Assembly (NCBI RefSeq): GCF_018860155.1
Contig: NZ_JAHKNI010000002.1
Location: 288,713-352,712 of the forward strand
Reading direction: 5' to 3'
Origin: Nocardia albiluteola
GTDB taxonomy: Bacteria > Actinomycetota > Actinomycetes > Mycobacteriales > Mycobacteriaceae
Length of the DNA: 64,000 nt
In this document: piece after piece, positions 53,178 through 61,991 of the stretch
How positions within the stretch are numbered: position 1 is the first letter of the stretch
Layout: every line of letters starts with the position of its first letter
Translations under genes and position numbers: made by a program
The notes under the pieces: model-generated
The model's database searches: none
Seen by the model: only the letters and a program-made list of their open reading frames with translations
What the model was told of the DNA's origin: nothing

Positions 53178-53807
53178 TCAGCCGAGGTGTGTCATTCCGG
53201 CGGCGACCACTTGGGAGATGTTGAAGATCTCGTCGGCGGTGGGGAGGGTGAGCCCGTCGAGGGCGTGCAGCCGATCCGTGGTGGCGATGGCGAGCATGGC
53301 GGATACCCAGGCGCCCGCACAGGCCCGGAGGGTGCCCGGCTGGACCGGGCCCGGCGCGCTGGCCTGCAGGACTCGCGCGGTGATGTCGAGCAGCTGATCG
53401 CGCACGCGCCGCAACTGCCTTCGGACATCCGGGTGGGTGTCGGCCTCGCGCCACATGATGACGCGCAGCACCGAGGAGTGATGGTTGCGCAGGTTGAGCG
53501 CGGCGTCCAGGGCGACCAGGCTCTTGGCGGGGTCGCCCGGGGAGACGACGGAATCGATGTCATCGAGCGGGGTCGGGGGCACTCGCTCGGACATCAGCGC
53601 CGAGAGAATCGAATCCTTCGTGGGGAAGTAGTAGAACACCAGTCCCTTGGGCACATCGGCGGCCGCGGCAATGGCCGCGGTTGCCGTGGCATCGAATCCA
53701 TTTGTCGCGAAGAGGTTTTCGGCGGCATCCAGGATGAGGGCACGGGCGTCGCCGTCGACTTTCCTGCTGCGGCGACGCCCGGCTCGATGGGGTTTCGGTA
53801 CGTGCAT
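53178..53807 (-). CDS. TetR/AcrR family regulator
   Basis: A 209-residue TetR protein with helix-turn-helix at about residues 22-66 (ILDAAENLFATNGFDATATA, then VPKGLVFYYFPTKDSIL). The ATG overlaps the stop of the SPW-repeat membrane protein gene by one base (TGATG), so they form one operon. The operator-like inverted repeat at 54206-54223 overlaps the promoter of that operon and is its probable autoregulatory site. Confidence 0.9.
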   Translation of the reverse strand: MHVPKPHRAGRRRSRKVDGDARALILDAAENLFATNGFDATATAAIAAAADVPKGLVFYYFPTKDSILSALMSERVPPTPLDDIDSVVSPGDPAKSLVALDAALNLRNHHSSVLRVIMWREADTHPDVRRQLRRVRDQLLDITARVLQASAPGPVQPGTLRACAGAWVSAMLAIATTDRLHALDGLTLPTADEIFNISQVVAAGMTHLG

Positions 53808-54154
53808 CAGTGAGCAGTATGCAGCCGCGCCGTGACTTGGGGAAGTGCGGCCACCGCGACGACGACCGTCAGGACGCCGATGATCCAGGAGGTCCACGAG
53901 GCGCCGTTGAAGGCGTGGAAGTTCATGACCCACGGGGAGATGAACAGCAGCACCCCGAACAGGCCCATGGCGTAATCCAGTTCCGCCATTGCCGGACGCG
54001 ACAGCTGCGCCAGGCCCGTGAGCGCGATGAGCACGCCGAGGACGATGAGCGTCCACATGGCCCGGCCGTTGTTGTCGACCCAGATCGGCGACAGCGCCGC
54101 GACGACGCCGAGTATGACGGCGACGAAGTCCTGAGCACGGGATTCGTTGAACAT
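53807..54154 (-). CDS. SPW-repeat membrane protein
   Basis: A 115-residue protein with four membrane spans and two SPW repeats (LSPIWVDNN and ISPWVMNFH), a small actinobacterial membrane family of unknown function. First gene of an operon with the downstream TetR gene; that pairing suggests it responds to a membrane-active compound (inference). Confidence 0.88.
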   Translation of the reverse strand: MFNESRAQDFVAVILGVVAALSPIWVDNNGRAMWTLIVLGVLIALTGLAQLSRPAMAELDYAMGLFGVLLFISPWVMNFHAFNGASWTSWIIGVLTVVVAVAALPQVTARLHTAH

Positions 54155-54193
54155 GATGTGCCTCCTGAAGAGGTTGATGGACTGTCACCTCTC

Positions 54194-54223
54194 GGTATAA
54201 CTCTGATTGACCGCCCGATCAAT
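54194..54223 (-). promoter_or_regulatory. Promoter and operator of the SPW-tetR operon
   Basis: On the minus strand TTGATC (54222-54217), a 17-base spacer and TATACC (54199-54194) form a good promoter. The inverted repeat ATTGA-n8-TCAAT (54206-54223) overlaps the -35 and spacer. The TetR encoded second in the operon is the likely ligand (inference). Confidence 0.65.
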
Positions 54224-54282
54224 ACCTGGTCCGGCACGATTGCGCGGCGATCTCGGAGTGGTGGTGATCACACGGTGGAAAT

Positions 54283-54296
54283 TAGAACGCGTTCTA
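54283..54296. promoter_or_regulatory. KstR-type operator before the FAD reductase gene
   Basis: TAGAACGCGTTCTA is a perfect 14-base palindrome and fits the KstR consensus TnnAACnnGTTnnA of steroid-catabolism genes. Its right edge overlaps TAGAAT (54295-54300), a -10 element for the reductase gene. The kstR gene is not in this window. Confidence 0.7.
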
Positions 54297-54312
54297 GAAT
54301 AGATTGGAACTC

Positions 54313-55599
54313 GTGCAGCCATCCCCACTCGCGATGACCGTTGTCCCGACCGCATCGGCGGCGATGCAGGCCTCACCCGCCCCGTCGGCTGCGCCTTCGC
54401 ACCATCCCCGGGGGGCCGGCCGTCCGATCGTGATCGCCGGGGCAGGCCTGGCGGGTCTGCGCGCGGCGGAGGAGCTGCGCCGCGCCGGATACGAGGGTCC
54501 GCTGGTGCTGCTGGGCGAGGAGGCGCGACTGCCCTACGATCGCCCGCCGCTGTCCAAGCAGTTTGTGCGCGGCGATACCGACGACACCACCCTGCGCCCG
54601 GCCGAATTCTTCGCCGAACAGCGGATCGAGCTGCGGCTGGGCGTGCGCGCCGACGGGGTCGACACGGTCGCGCGCCGGCTGCTGCCGGCCGATGGCGCCG
54701 CGCTGGATTACGAACACCTCATCATCGCGACGGGCCTGCGTCCCAGGCGCATTCCCGGACTGCCGCAGGCGTCGGGGGTGCACGTGCTGCGCAGTCACGA
54801 CGATGCGGTGGCGCTGCGCGCCGAGCTGTCGGGCGCGACCCGCGCGCTGGTCGTGGGCGCGGGATTCATCGGCTGCGAGCTGGCGGCCAGCTTTACCGCG
54901 CGCGGCGTGCCGGTGGTACTGGTGGAGCCGCAGCCGACGCCGCTTGCCGCCTCCCTCGGCGAGCAGGTCGGTGCGCTGGTCGGCCGCATGCATCGCGAGG
55001 AGGGCGTGGATCTGCGCTGCGGTGTCGGCCTGGATTCGCTTGTCGCCGAGGGCGATTCGATCAGGGCCGCGCGGCTGTCCGATGGCAGCGAGATCGAGGC
55101 CGACCTGGTCGTGATCGGCATCGGCTCCGCGCCGGTGACCGACTGGCTCGCCGAATCCGGTGTCCCGCTGGCCGATCCGGCCACGGGCGGCGGCGTGCTC
55201 ACCGACGCGGTCGGACGCACCGCGGTCGACAACGTCTGGGCGCTGGGCGATGTCGCGGCCTGGCGGCAGCCGTCCGGACGGCAGCGGCGCGTGGAGCACT
55301 GGACCAATGCCGGTGAGCAGGCCCAGCTGCTGGCCGCGGCGCTGCTGGGCACCGAGCCGCCCGCGCCCGGGGTGCCGTACGTGTGGAGCGATCAGTACAA
55401 CGTGAAGATCCAGGTGCTCGGCACCACCGTCGGCGCCGACGAGGTGCGCATCCTCGAGGACGACGGCCGCAAATTCCTCGCGCACTACCTCACCGACGGG
55501 CTGCTGACGGCTGTGGTCGGCGCGGGCAAGACCGGCAAGGTGATGAAGGCGCGCGCCCAGCTGGCCGCCAATGCGCAGGCGGTGGCCGAGGTCGGCTGA
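54313..55599 (+). CDS. FAD-dependent ferredoxin/rubredoxin reductase
   Basis: About 428 residues of the BphA4/CamA type NADH-dependent reductase that passes electrons to ferredoxins of P450s and Rieske oxygenases. FAD motif IVIAGAGLAGLRAAEELR after a roughly 35-residue Ala/Pro-rich N-terminus, NAD motif ALVVGAGFIGCELAASF, and the second FAD motif NVWALGDVAAW. GTG 54313 is favoured by the -10 at 54295; TTG 54304 and ATG 54334 are alternatives. A KstR-type box at the promoter suggests a role in steroid oxidation. Confidence 0.9.
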   Translation: MQPSPLAMTVVPTASAAMQASPAPSAAPSHHPRGAGRPIVIAGAGLAGLRAAEELRRAGYEGPLVLLGEEARLPYDRPPLSKQFVRGDTDDTTLRPAEFFAEQRIELRLGVRADGVDTVARRLLPADGAALDYEHLIIATGLRPRRIPGLPQASGVHVLRSHDDAVALRAELSGATRALVVGAGFIGCELAASFTARGVPVVLVEPQPTPLAASLGEQVGALVGRMHREEGVDLRCGVGLDSLVAEGDSIRAARLSDGSEIEADLVVIGIGSAPVTDWLAESGVPLADPATGGGVLTDAVGRTAVDNVWALGDVAAWRQPSGRQRRVEHWTNAGEQAQLLAAALLGTEPPAPGVPYVWSDQYNVKIQVLGTTVGADEVRILEDDGRKFLAHYLTDGLLTAVVGAGKTGKVMKARAQLAANAQAVAEVG

Positions 55600-55659
55600 C
55601 GGGCGGGTCATGCGCCCGTGGCGGGTGCGGCGGGTGGCGGATCGTCGCCCACTAATACA

Positions 55660-56445
55660 GTGGTCGCTGTGATCGTCACGCTCATCGATTCCGGCCTGGG
55701 GATGCTGACCACGGGTGCGTGGTTACGTCGATTGCGGCCCGAGCTCGATCTGCTGCTGCAGCTGGATCCCGACGGCGCGCCGTGGGGCCCGAAATCCGAA
55801 CCGTGGCTGGTCGATCGGGTGCTCGGGGCCACGCGCCGGGCGATCGATCTGGGCGCGGAGGTGATCGTCATCCCGTGCAACACCGCGAGCGTCTCCGCGC
55901 TCGAGCAGGTGCGCGCCGAGGTCGGTCCGGCCGTCCCGGTGATCGGGACCGTCCCGGCGATCAAGCCCGCGGCCGCGGCCTGCGCGACGGTGGCGGTCTG
56001 GGCGACGGCCGCGACGACGGCCAGCCGCTATCAGGCCGACCTGATCGCGCGCTTCGGGGGCGATGCCGAGGTGACCGGCGTGGCCTGCCACGGACTCGCG
56101 GACGCCATCGACCGCGGCGACCTGGCCGGCATCGGGGAGGCGATCGAGAAGGCCGCCGCCCTGACCCCGCCCGGCACCGAGGGCGTGGTGCTCGGCTGCA
56201 CGCACTACCCGCTGGTGATGGACGAGATCCTGGCGGCCCTGCCCCCCGGGCTGCGGCTGTTCGACAGCGCCGAGGCCGTTGCGGCGCAAACCCTTCGCCG
56301 CATCGATTCCCTCGGCCGCCCCGCCGCCGGATCGGGCACGGTCACGGTCCTCAACAGCGGCCGCCCCGGCGGGTTACCCGCCAGCGCCGCGGCCTTCGAG
56401 GCGGGCCGTGTACTGGGCGCGGTCGCCGAGGTCACCGCGAGCTGA
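55660..56445 (+). CDS. Aspartate/glutamate racemase family protein (MurI-like)
   Basis: About 261 residues of the glutamate racemase family. The opening motif IDSGLGML, first catalytic cysteine in IPCNTAS and second in LGCTHYP are all present, so activity is possible. The middle is diverged from housekeeping MurI, and the context is not cell-wall related, so this may be a paralogue with another substrate. TAATAC (55653-55658) is a possible -10; GTG 55660 or 55669 are the likely starts. Confidence 0.8.
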   Translation: MVAVIVTLIDSGLGMLTTGAWLRRLRPELDLLLQLDPDGAPWGPKSEPWLVDRVLGATRRAIDLGAEVIVIPCNTASVSALEQVRAEVGPAVPVIGTVPAIKPAAAACATVAVWATAATTASRYQADLIARFGGDAEVTGVACHGLADAIDRGDLAGIGEAIEKAAALTPPGTEGVVLGCTHYPLVMDEILAALPPGLRLFDSAEAVAAQTLRRIDSLGRPAAGSGTVTVLNSGRPGGLPASAAAFEAGRVLGAVAEVTAS

Positions 56446-56476
56446 AGCGAATCGCCGTGCGGGCGCAACGATCCCG

Positions 56477-57550
56477 TCAAAATTGGATCTTCAGGTGGTC
56501 GGTGACCGGTTTCGCCTGGCAGCCCAGGATGTATCCGGCCTCGATGTCCTCGGGGTCCAGGATCTCCGAGTTGCCCATCTCGACCTTGCCCTCGAGCACG
56601 GTGCAGGCGCAGGAGCCGCACTCGCCCTCCTGGCAGGAGTACGGCACGTCCAGGCCCTTGCTCAGCATAATGTCGACCAGGGTCTGGCTGCGGGGCCAGT
56701 TCAGGTTGTGCACCTCGCCGTCCAGTTCCACCTCGACGGTGGCGGCGTCGGCGGCCTCCTCGGCGCTCACCTCGACCGGGGCGACGTCCGCGAACGGGTC
56801 TCCGGCAAGGGAATTGAAGACCTCGGCGTGGGTGCGGTTGCGCGGCACCCCGAGCTGGGCCAGGGCGTCGTGCACCCCGTCCATGAAGGGCTTGGGACCG
56901 CACATGAAGGCGCGCCGGTCGGCGAACGGCTCCGCGAGCGCGGCCAGCTTCTCCACGCTCGGCAGGCCCTGCACGGCCTCGAGCCAGTGCACGACGACCA
57001 GCCGCTGCGGGTGCTTGTCGACCAGCTCGCGCAGTTCGGCCGCGAAGATCACCGATTCCGGATCGCGGTTGGCGTAGATCAGCGCGACCTTGCCGCTGCC
57101 GCTGGACAGGGCCGACTTCAGGATCGACATCACCGGCGTGATGCCGCTGCCCGCACCGAACAGCAGCAGATCCTCGTCCAGATTCTTGGGCGTGAATACG
57201 CCCGAGGGGGGCAGCAGTTCGAGCTGATCGCCCGCGCGGACGTTGTCGCACAGCCAGTTCGAGGCGTATCCGTCGGCGGTTCGCTTGACGGTGACCTTGG
57301 GTTTGTCGTCGGTGTGCGGCGAGCTGGCCAGCGAATAGCAGCGCGCCACCGAGCCGGTCAGCTCGCTGGGGATGCGCAGGGTGAGGAACTGACCGGGCTG
57401 ATAGTCGAACCGCTCGCGCAGTTCAACGGGCACCTCGAACACCAGCGAACAGGCATCGGCCGTCTCGGTGATGACCTCGGAAACGCGCAGCACCACGGAA
57501 CGCGAGCCGTGCGGTTCGATGGGGTCACGTCGAGGGTCGACGGTAGTCAT
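56477..57550 (-). CDS. kshB: KshB-like oxygenase reductase (FAD/NADH and 2Fe-2S)
   Basis: A 357-residue flavo-iron-sulfur reductase. Order: FAD domain (LTLRIPSELTGSVARCYSL), NAD domain (LLFGAGSGITPVMSILKSAL, FMCGPKPFMDGVH) and a C-terminal plant-type 2Fe-2S domain with cysteines in CQEGECGSCACTV and LGCQ. Length and sequence match KshB, which feeds 3-ketosteroid 9alpha-hydroxylase (KshA) in cholesterol degradation; a reductase for another Rieske oxygenase is possible, since no kshA is in view. AGAGGA precedes ATG 57550. A KstR-type box lies 42 bases upstream. Confidence 0.88.
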   Translation of the reverse strand: MTTVDPRRDPIEPHGSRSVVLRVSEVITETADACSLVFEVPVELRERFDYQPGQFLTLRIPSELTGSVARCYSLASSPHTDDKPKVTVKRTADGYASNWLCDNVRAGDQLELLPPSGVFTPKNLDEDLLLFGAGSGITPVMSILKSALSSGSGKVALIYANRDPESVIFAAELRELVDKHPQRLVVVHWLEAVQGLPSVEKLAALAEPFADRRAFMCGPKPFMDGVHDALAQLGVPRNRTHAEVFNSLAGDPFADVAPVEVSAEEAADAATVEVELDGEVHNLNWPRSQTLVDIMLSKGLDVPYSCQEGECGSCACTVLEGKVEMGNSEILDPEDIEAGYILGCQAKPVTDHLKIQF

Positions 57551-57591
57551 AGCGTCCTCTCGGGCCGGGTTGTCACACAGAACACAGAAAG

Positions 57592-57605
57592 TAGAACGTG
57601 TTCTA
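57592..57605. promoter_or_regulatory. KstR-type operator before the KshB-like gene
   Basis: TAGAACGTGTTCTA consists of perfect TAGAAC/GTTCTA arms around a two-base spacer and fits the KstR consensus TnnAACnnGTTnnA. It lies between the TetR stop and the reductase start on the minus strand, in reach of a possible -10 TAAAAT just upstream. It matches the box at 54283 in 13 of 14 positions. Confidence 0.7.
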
Positions 57606-57608
57606 ATT

Positions 57609-58232
57609 TTATAGTACGTGGCCCTCGTGCTGCCGGACAAGCTGGGCCTCCAGCCCGGCGATCAACACGTCCATGCCGAAGTCGTACGAGTATTTACCGC
57701 GCAGATCGCCCATGTGCTTCACCGCACGCGCGACCGCATCGGGGAGCGCGGCCTCGGACAGCGCGGAGCGATCGCGGGGATTGACCCGGCCGCGACCGAA
57801 CAGATAGGTGTGGATCGTGGCATACGACGCGAGCACATTGCGCTCGTCGAATCCCGCGTCGAACAGGATCTCCATTACCGCGGCGATCAGATCGAGCTGC
57901 TTTCCCAGCATCTGTTCGATCAGTACATCGCCGAGGCCCGGATGCTTGCGCAGTTTGTCGTCGATTTGATCGATGAGTTCGCGCAGCCGCTGCTGCCAGG
58001 GACCGGATTCCGGTGAAGGCTTGCGCACGCCGGTCAATGCCGCGGTGGCGACGAGGTCGAGCAGTTCGCGTTTGTCGGCGACATAGTAATAGGGGGCCAT
58101 CGGCGAGACGCCGAGCTCGCGGGACAACCGGCGCATGGACAACTTCTCCACGCCATCTTCGCGCACCACACGCAGCGCGGCCTCGACGATCTCGGATTCC
58201 GAGAGCGTATTACCGCCTCCGCTGGTCTGCAT
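57609..58232 (-). CDS. TetR family regulator (TetR_C type)
   Basis: A 207-residue TetR protein with helix-turn-helix at about residues 15-55 (ALRVVREDGVEKLSMRRLSR, then GVSPMAPYYYVADKRELLDL) and a C-terminal TetR_C-type domain. This is not KstR itself, which has a different N-terminus. It precedes the KshB-like gene by 58 bases on the same strand; it may respond to a steroid-like or drug-like ligand (inference). GGGAG lies eight bases before the ATG. Confidence 0.88.
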   Translation of the reverse strand: MQTSGGGNTLSESEIVEAALRVVREDGVEKLSMRRLSRELGVSPMAPYYYVADKRELLDLVATAALTGVRKPSPESGPWQQRLRELIDQIDDKLRKHPGLGDVLIEQMLGKQLDLIAAVMEILFDAGFDERNVLASYATIHTYLFGRGRVNPRDRSALSEAALPDAVARAVKHMGDLRGKYSYDFGMDVLIAGLEAQLVRQHEGHVL

Positions 58233-58691
58233 CCGTCCGACTCCCGTGTCGCCTAGAGATTGTGCCGACGGACGCCATGCGGCGATGTTCCCGTCCTGCG
58301 CTGTTCATCGTGTTTTCCCCTCCGCAGTCTAGAGCGCACATCTCGGCGCAGGTTCGCATGTGTATCACTCACCGGGCCGCCGCACTCCTGCGAATGCACA
58401 GCGCCTTGCGCATCCGAGGCTCGGAAGCGGTAGCGCGGTGTAACCACGAGGGGGCTCGACGACCCATGGCACATTCCACCTGGCAGTAACCGATGGTGAA
58501 CTGTGCGGTGGCGCAATTCGATCGAGTCGCGTCGCGGAGTCTGTTTGCGACGCGATTGCCAACCATGTTCCGGTGGGACGGGTCTCGCGGTGCTCGAGGC
58601 CGCGTCCCGGTGAGCGGGTATTCGCATCGATTCGATCCGTTTTTTCCGACACGCTAGGACGGAAGCACAGACAGCGCATAACATTCCACGA
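58233..58691. other. 459-base divergent intergenic region
   Basis: This separates the minus-strand TetR gene and plus-strand mftF. No gene, repeat or tRNA was recognised. Open frames running across it are extensions from neighbouring shadows. It must hold both promoters; I could not place them with confidence. Confidence 0.5.
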
Positions 58692-60068
58692 ATGCGCCAT
58701 GATCGACTGCCCGACGGGTTCGGGGTGCGAATCGATCCCAGGGTGCGCGCATACTCCGGTGGGCGGTTCCTGGTCGGCGATTCGCCGACGCGGTTGCTGC
58801 GACTCGCGCCAGAGGCTGCCGCCCTGATCGGTGACGGATATCTCGAGGTGACCGACCGCAAGTCTGCTGTGGTTGCCAGGCGGCTGCTCGATGCCGGTGT
58901 GGGCAATCCGCGTCCTCGGCTGCTGCCGCGTCCGGAGGACGTGACGGTGGTGGTGCCGCTGCACAACGACGCCGAGGGGCTCGGGCGGTTGCTTCGCACG
59001 CTGCGCGGACACAGCGTGGTCGTCGTCGACGACGGCTCGGACCGTCCGGTGCGCATCCCGCCGACCGGCGGCCACTGCCGGGTGACCGTGCTGCGCCTGG
59101 ACCGCAGGCGGGGCCCGGCCGCGGCGCGCAATGCCGGGCTGCGGGCGGCCACAACCGAATTCGTGGCCTTCCTGGACTCCGACGTAGTGCCGCGGGCGGG
59201 CTGGCTCGAGGTGATGCTCGGGCACTTCAGCGATCCGGAGGTCGCGCTGGTGGCGCCGCGCATCGTCGCGCGGGACCGCGCGGTCACCGTGCTGGGCCGG
59301 TACGAGCAGACCCGCTCGTCGCTGGACCGCGGGCGGCGCGAGGCGGCGGTGACCTCGCGCGGCGCGGTGCCCTATGTGCCGGGTGCGGCGATGCTGGTGC
59401 GGCGGCGCGCGGTGCTGGCCGAGGACGGATTCGACGAGCAGATGTTCTCCGCGGCCGATATCGATCTGTGCTGGCGGCTCGAGCGCGCCGGCTGGCGGCT
59501 GCGCTACGAGCCGGCCGCCCACGTGGCGTGCGAGCAGCCGGTGTCGTTCGGGAAGTGGTTCGGGCGCAAGGTGTCCCACGGCGCCGGGGCCGCCCCGCTG
59601 GCTCGCCGGCACGGCTCGCCGACCGCGCCGCTGTCGGTGCCCCTGTGGACCGTGGTGGTCACGGCGCTGCTGGGGATCGCCTCGCGCGGCAGCGTGCTGG
59701 GCGCGGCGATGACACTCGTCGCCGCGCTGGTGCGGCTGCGGCGGGTGTTCGCCGAGCTGGACAATCCGACCCAGGTCGCGGCGATCGCGCTGGCGCGCGG
59801 ATTCTCCGGCGGAGTATGGCGCCTGGTCTCGGCGATGTGCCGGGACTACTGGCCGGTGACCGTGCTGGCGATGATCGCCTCACGGCGCGTGCGGCGGATC
59901 GCGGTGACCATGGCCGTCGCCGACGGCCTGGCCGACTGGTTCACGCACCGCGACGCCGGCGGGCTGGATCCGCTGCGCTATCTGATGTGCAAGCGGCTCG
60001 ACGATCTGGCCTACGGCACCGGACTGTGGTGGGGCGCAAGGGTGCGCGGGGTCCAGCGCGAAAAGTGA
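58692..60068 (+). CDS. mftF: Mycofactocin biosynthesis glycosyltransferase MftF
   Basis: A 458-residue GT2-family membrane-associated glycosyltransferase. The whole length follows MftF of M. tuberculosis (Rv0696): N-terminal PDGFGVRIDPRVR and SPTRLLRLAPEAA, the GT2 segment VTVVVPLHNDAEGL with VVVVDDGSD and the metal-site FLDSDVVPRAGW, then CWRLERAGWRLRYEP, hydrophobic segments, and the closing KRLDDLAYGTGLWWG. MftF adds beta-1,4-glucose chains to the redox cofactor mycofactocin. The usual partners mftA-E are not in this window, so it is either an orphan or a paralogue. Confidence 0.85.
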   Translation: MRHDRLPDGFGVRIDPRVRAYSGGRFLVGDSPTRLLRLAPEAAALIGDGYLEVTDRKSAVVARRLLDAGVGNPRPRLLPRPEDVTVVVPLHNDAEGLGRLLRTLRGHSVVVVDDGSDRPVRIPPTGGHCRVTVLRLDRRRGPAAARNAGLRAATTEFVAFLDSDVVPRAGWLEVMLGHFSDPEVALVAPRIVARDRAVTVLGRYEQTRSSLDRGRREAAVTSRGAVPYVPGAAMLVRRRAVLAEDGFDEQMFSAADIDLCWRLERAGWRLRYEPAAHVACEQPVSFGKWFGRKVSHGAGAAPLARRHGSPTAPLSVPLWTVVVTALLGIASRGSVLGAAMTLVAALVRLRRVFAELDNPTQVAAIALARGFSGGVWRLVSAMCRDYWPVTVLAMIASRRVRRIAVTMAVADGLADWFTHRDAGGLDPLRYLMCKRLDDLAYGTGLWWGARVRGVQREK

Positions 60069-60165
60069 TCGGAGATACCGCCGGGTACGGCGGGCCTTGC
60101 GGGTACCCTGGACATCGAGCGGGCGAACGCAATGTTGTGTGCGGACAGTCGCTCACCATTGCTTC

Positions 60166-60200
60166 GCCGGTGCCGGTCCCGGGGAAGGTCCGGCACCGGC
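60166..60200. terminator. Hairpin between convergent mftF and lipase genes
   Basis: GCCGGTGCCGG (60166-60176) and CCGGCACCGGC (60190-60200) are perfect 11-base arms with a 13-base loop. It is a likely bidirectional terminator of the actinobacterial type without U tract. Confidence 0.6.
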
Positions 60201-60286
60201 GGGGGTTCGGCCGCGGTTCGTAGCGGCGAGCCCGTCGGGGGCAGCGCGGCATCCCACCAGGTCATCGGGGTTTCATCCGGGCGAAA

Positions 60287-61210
60287 TCACGAATGCAACT
60301 GCTGCAGTACCCAATTCGTGGTCGCCGGGCTCGAGCGCAGAGTGGAATGGTCGACCGCGGGAGCGTCGTGGAACTGGTCCTCGTAGACGGCATTCACCAC
60401 GCCCGGTTCCTGGATCAGTGAGCAGGTGACCGCGGGGGTGGCGATGTGGTCGTTGCGGGTGGCCAGGACCGAATAGTGCACACCCGGCTGGGTCACCCGT
60501 CCGCCGAATACGGACTGGTACACCGCGGAGGTCGGCGACATCTGCATTGCGGGGGCCATGCCCGGGAACATGACCGTCAGCAGGGACACCAGGTACGGCG
60601 CGGCCTTGGCCGCCTGCACGGGGGTGATGGGCGGATTCGTGATCCCGTACTGGGCAAGCAATCCCGCGCCGTCGCAGCCGCGCGACTCCGGGGCGAGAAG
60701 GATCGCATCGCGCACCGATGACGCGCCGCCGAGCACCTTCAGGTAGTAGTTGGCGACGAAGGTGCCCGCCGAATGCGCGACGATGTCGACCTGGTCGGCG
60801 CCGGTCGCTGCGCGCACCTTCGCGACGAAGTCCGCCACCTGACGGGCCTCGCCGGGGACATCGCCGGCCCAGCGCTGCCCCTTGATGATGCCGCCCTGGA
60901 ACAGGAACGCGCAGTCGCCGTCGGACCGCAGCGCGGTGAGCATCGGATTCCACTGTGCGGCGGTCTGATCGGTGGTGCCGTCGGCGCCGGGCAGCACGAC
61001 CACCGGATGCGGGTGCTGGCCATTCGGTGTGCAGTCGAGCGGGGGCGCTATGACCGTTCCGGCGGGGATGACGGGTGAACTGCCGGGCGTCGGCGGGCCG
61101 ACCGGATCCGCGACCGCGGGTGCGACCGCTACGGCTCCCGACGGCATCGCCAGCGCGCACACCGCGGCGGCGCACAGTAGCCCCGTGCGAACGGCTTGCA
61201 TGATCCTCAT
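60287..61210 (-). CDS. Secreted alpha/beta-hydrolase lipase
   Basis: A 307-residue exported class 2-type lipase/esterase. The signal peptide (about 1-38, ending AVAVA-PA or ADP) is followed by the oxyanion strand HPVVVLPGADGT, the nucleophile elbow AHSAGTFVANYY, and the catalytic Asp/His region with HYSVLATRNDHIATP and DQFHDAP. Substrates are probably fatty-acid esters. ATG 61210 (MRIMQAVRTGLLC) is preferred; more upstream starts lengthen the signal region without a ribosome site. Confidence 0.88.
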   Translation of the reverse strand: MRIMQAVRTGLLCAAAVCALAMPSGAVAVAPAVADPVGPPTPGSSPVIPAGTVIAPPLDCTPNGQHPHPVVVLPGADGTTDQTAAQWNPMLTALRSDGDCAFLFQGGIIKGQRWAGDVPGEARQVADFVAKVRAATGADQVDIVAHSAGTFVANYYLKVLGGASSVRDAILLAPESRGCDGAGLLAQYGITNPPITPVQAAKAAPYLVSLLTVMFPGMAPAMQMSPTSAVYQSVFGGRVTQPGVHYSVLATRNDHIATPAVTCSLIQEPGVVNAVYEDQFHDAPAVDHSTLRSSPATTNWVLQQLHS

Positions 61211-61991
61211 CTGCGGCACAGCCTTTCGATACTGTCCGATCATCCCGGCCCCTGTGTCGGGGTGCACCAGCCTGTCTGTACGGGATCGGCCCCCTGAGAG
61301 ACTGCATCGGCCACCCCCCGAGCAGTCCCTATCGCACCAGCGTTGTCCCGTCCCTGTCAATGCCATCCGGTGTGGTGACGCAAACGCGCCGGGGGGAGGT
61401 GCTGATCAGGGTGTGGTCGAGGGGGTTCGCTGGACGGGGCACGCTGCGCCGGCCTCGCCCTCGCGACGGCGGCGGGTTGGTTCGGTCGCAGGGGATCCCG
61501 CAGGAGTGGACGGAGTGATCGGTCACTGTGACGGAGTGCGGTTGTACGTCGGGGCCATGCATATTCGGATTGTTGAACGTTCGATTGAAACGAATTTATA
61601 AACGGCACCCCCCACTATGAATGCTGGATGTTTGCCGAACAGTTATTAAGTTGTGACATTTCAGATTATGTCCGGTGTTGCGCGTCGTGTCTGCAATCGC
61701 GTGCCTGCAATGTAGAGCAAAGTGGGATGCGAGTCACTTCGGCCGGTAGGATGCCTGTTCTGTCATATCTCCGACCGCCTTGCTTTTGCATTACCGGGCC
61801 CACGGGCGGGTTGGGTCGTTGTCCGGCGGTTCGATGTATCGGATCCGTAACCTCAGGTACGGCTCATTTTTGTCAATGTCTGGCTTAGGCTGTAGATCCC
61901 AACTGGAACGTTGTATTAATTCGATCGGGAGCAGCCCGGAAGCGTGTCTCGGAATACTTGCCGAGAGAGTCGTACGAAGGGGAATGCTGAT
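61211..61991. other. 781-base region, partly AT-rich, without a firm gene
   Basis: 61560-61760 has clearly lower GC than the rest of the window. A Cys-rich open frame at 61628-61888 and others of 60-85 codons exist, but none has a ribosome site or a recognisable family. TTGTCA (about 61867-61872) followed 17 bases later by TAGATC is a weak candidate promoter for the gene at 61992. Confidence 0.45.

Noticed and set aside
57609..58232. TetR considered as KstR or MftR
   Set aside because: The N-terminal helix-turn-helix and the TetR_C-type C-terminus do not resemble either family as I know them; kept as an unnamed TetR.
61628..61888. Cys-rich 86-codon open frame in the AT-rich gap
   Set aside because: No ribosome site, no family, cysteines not in metal-binding spacing; not enough support for a gene.
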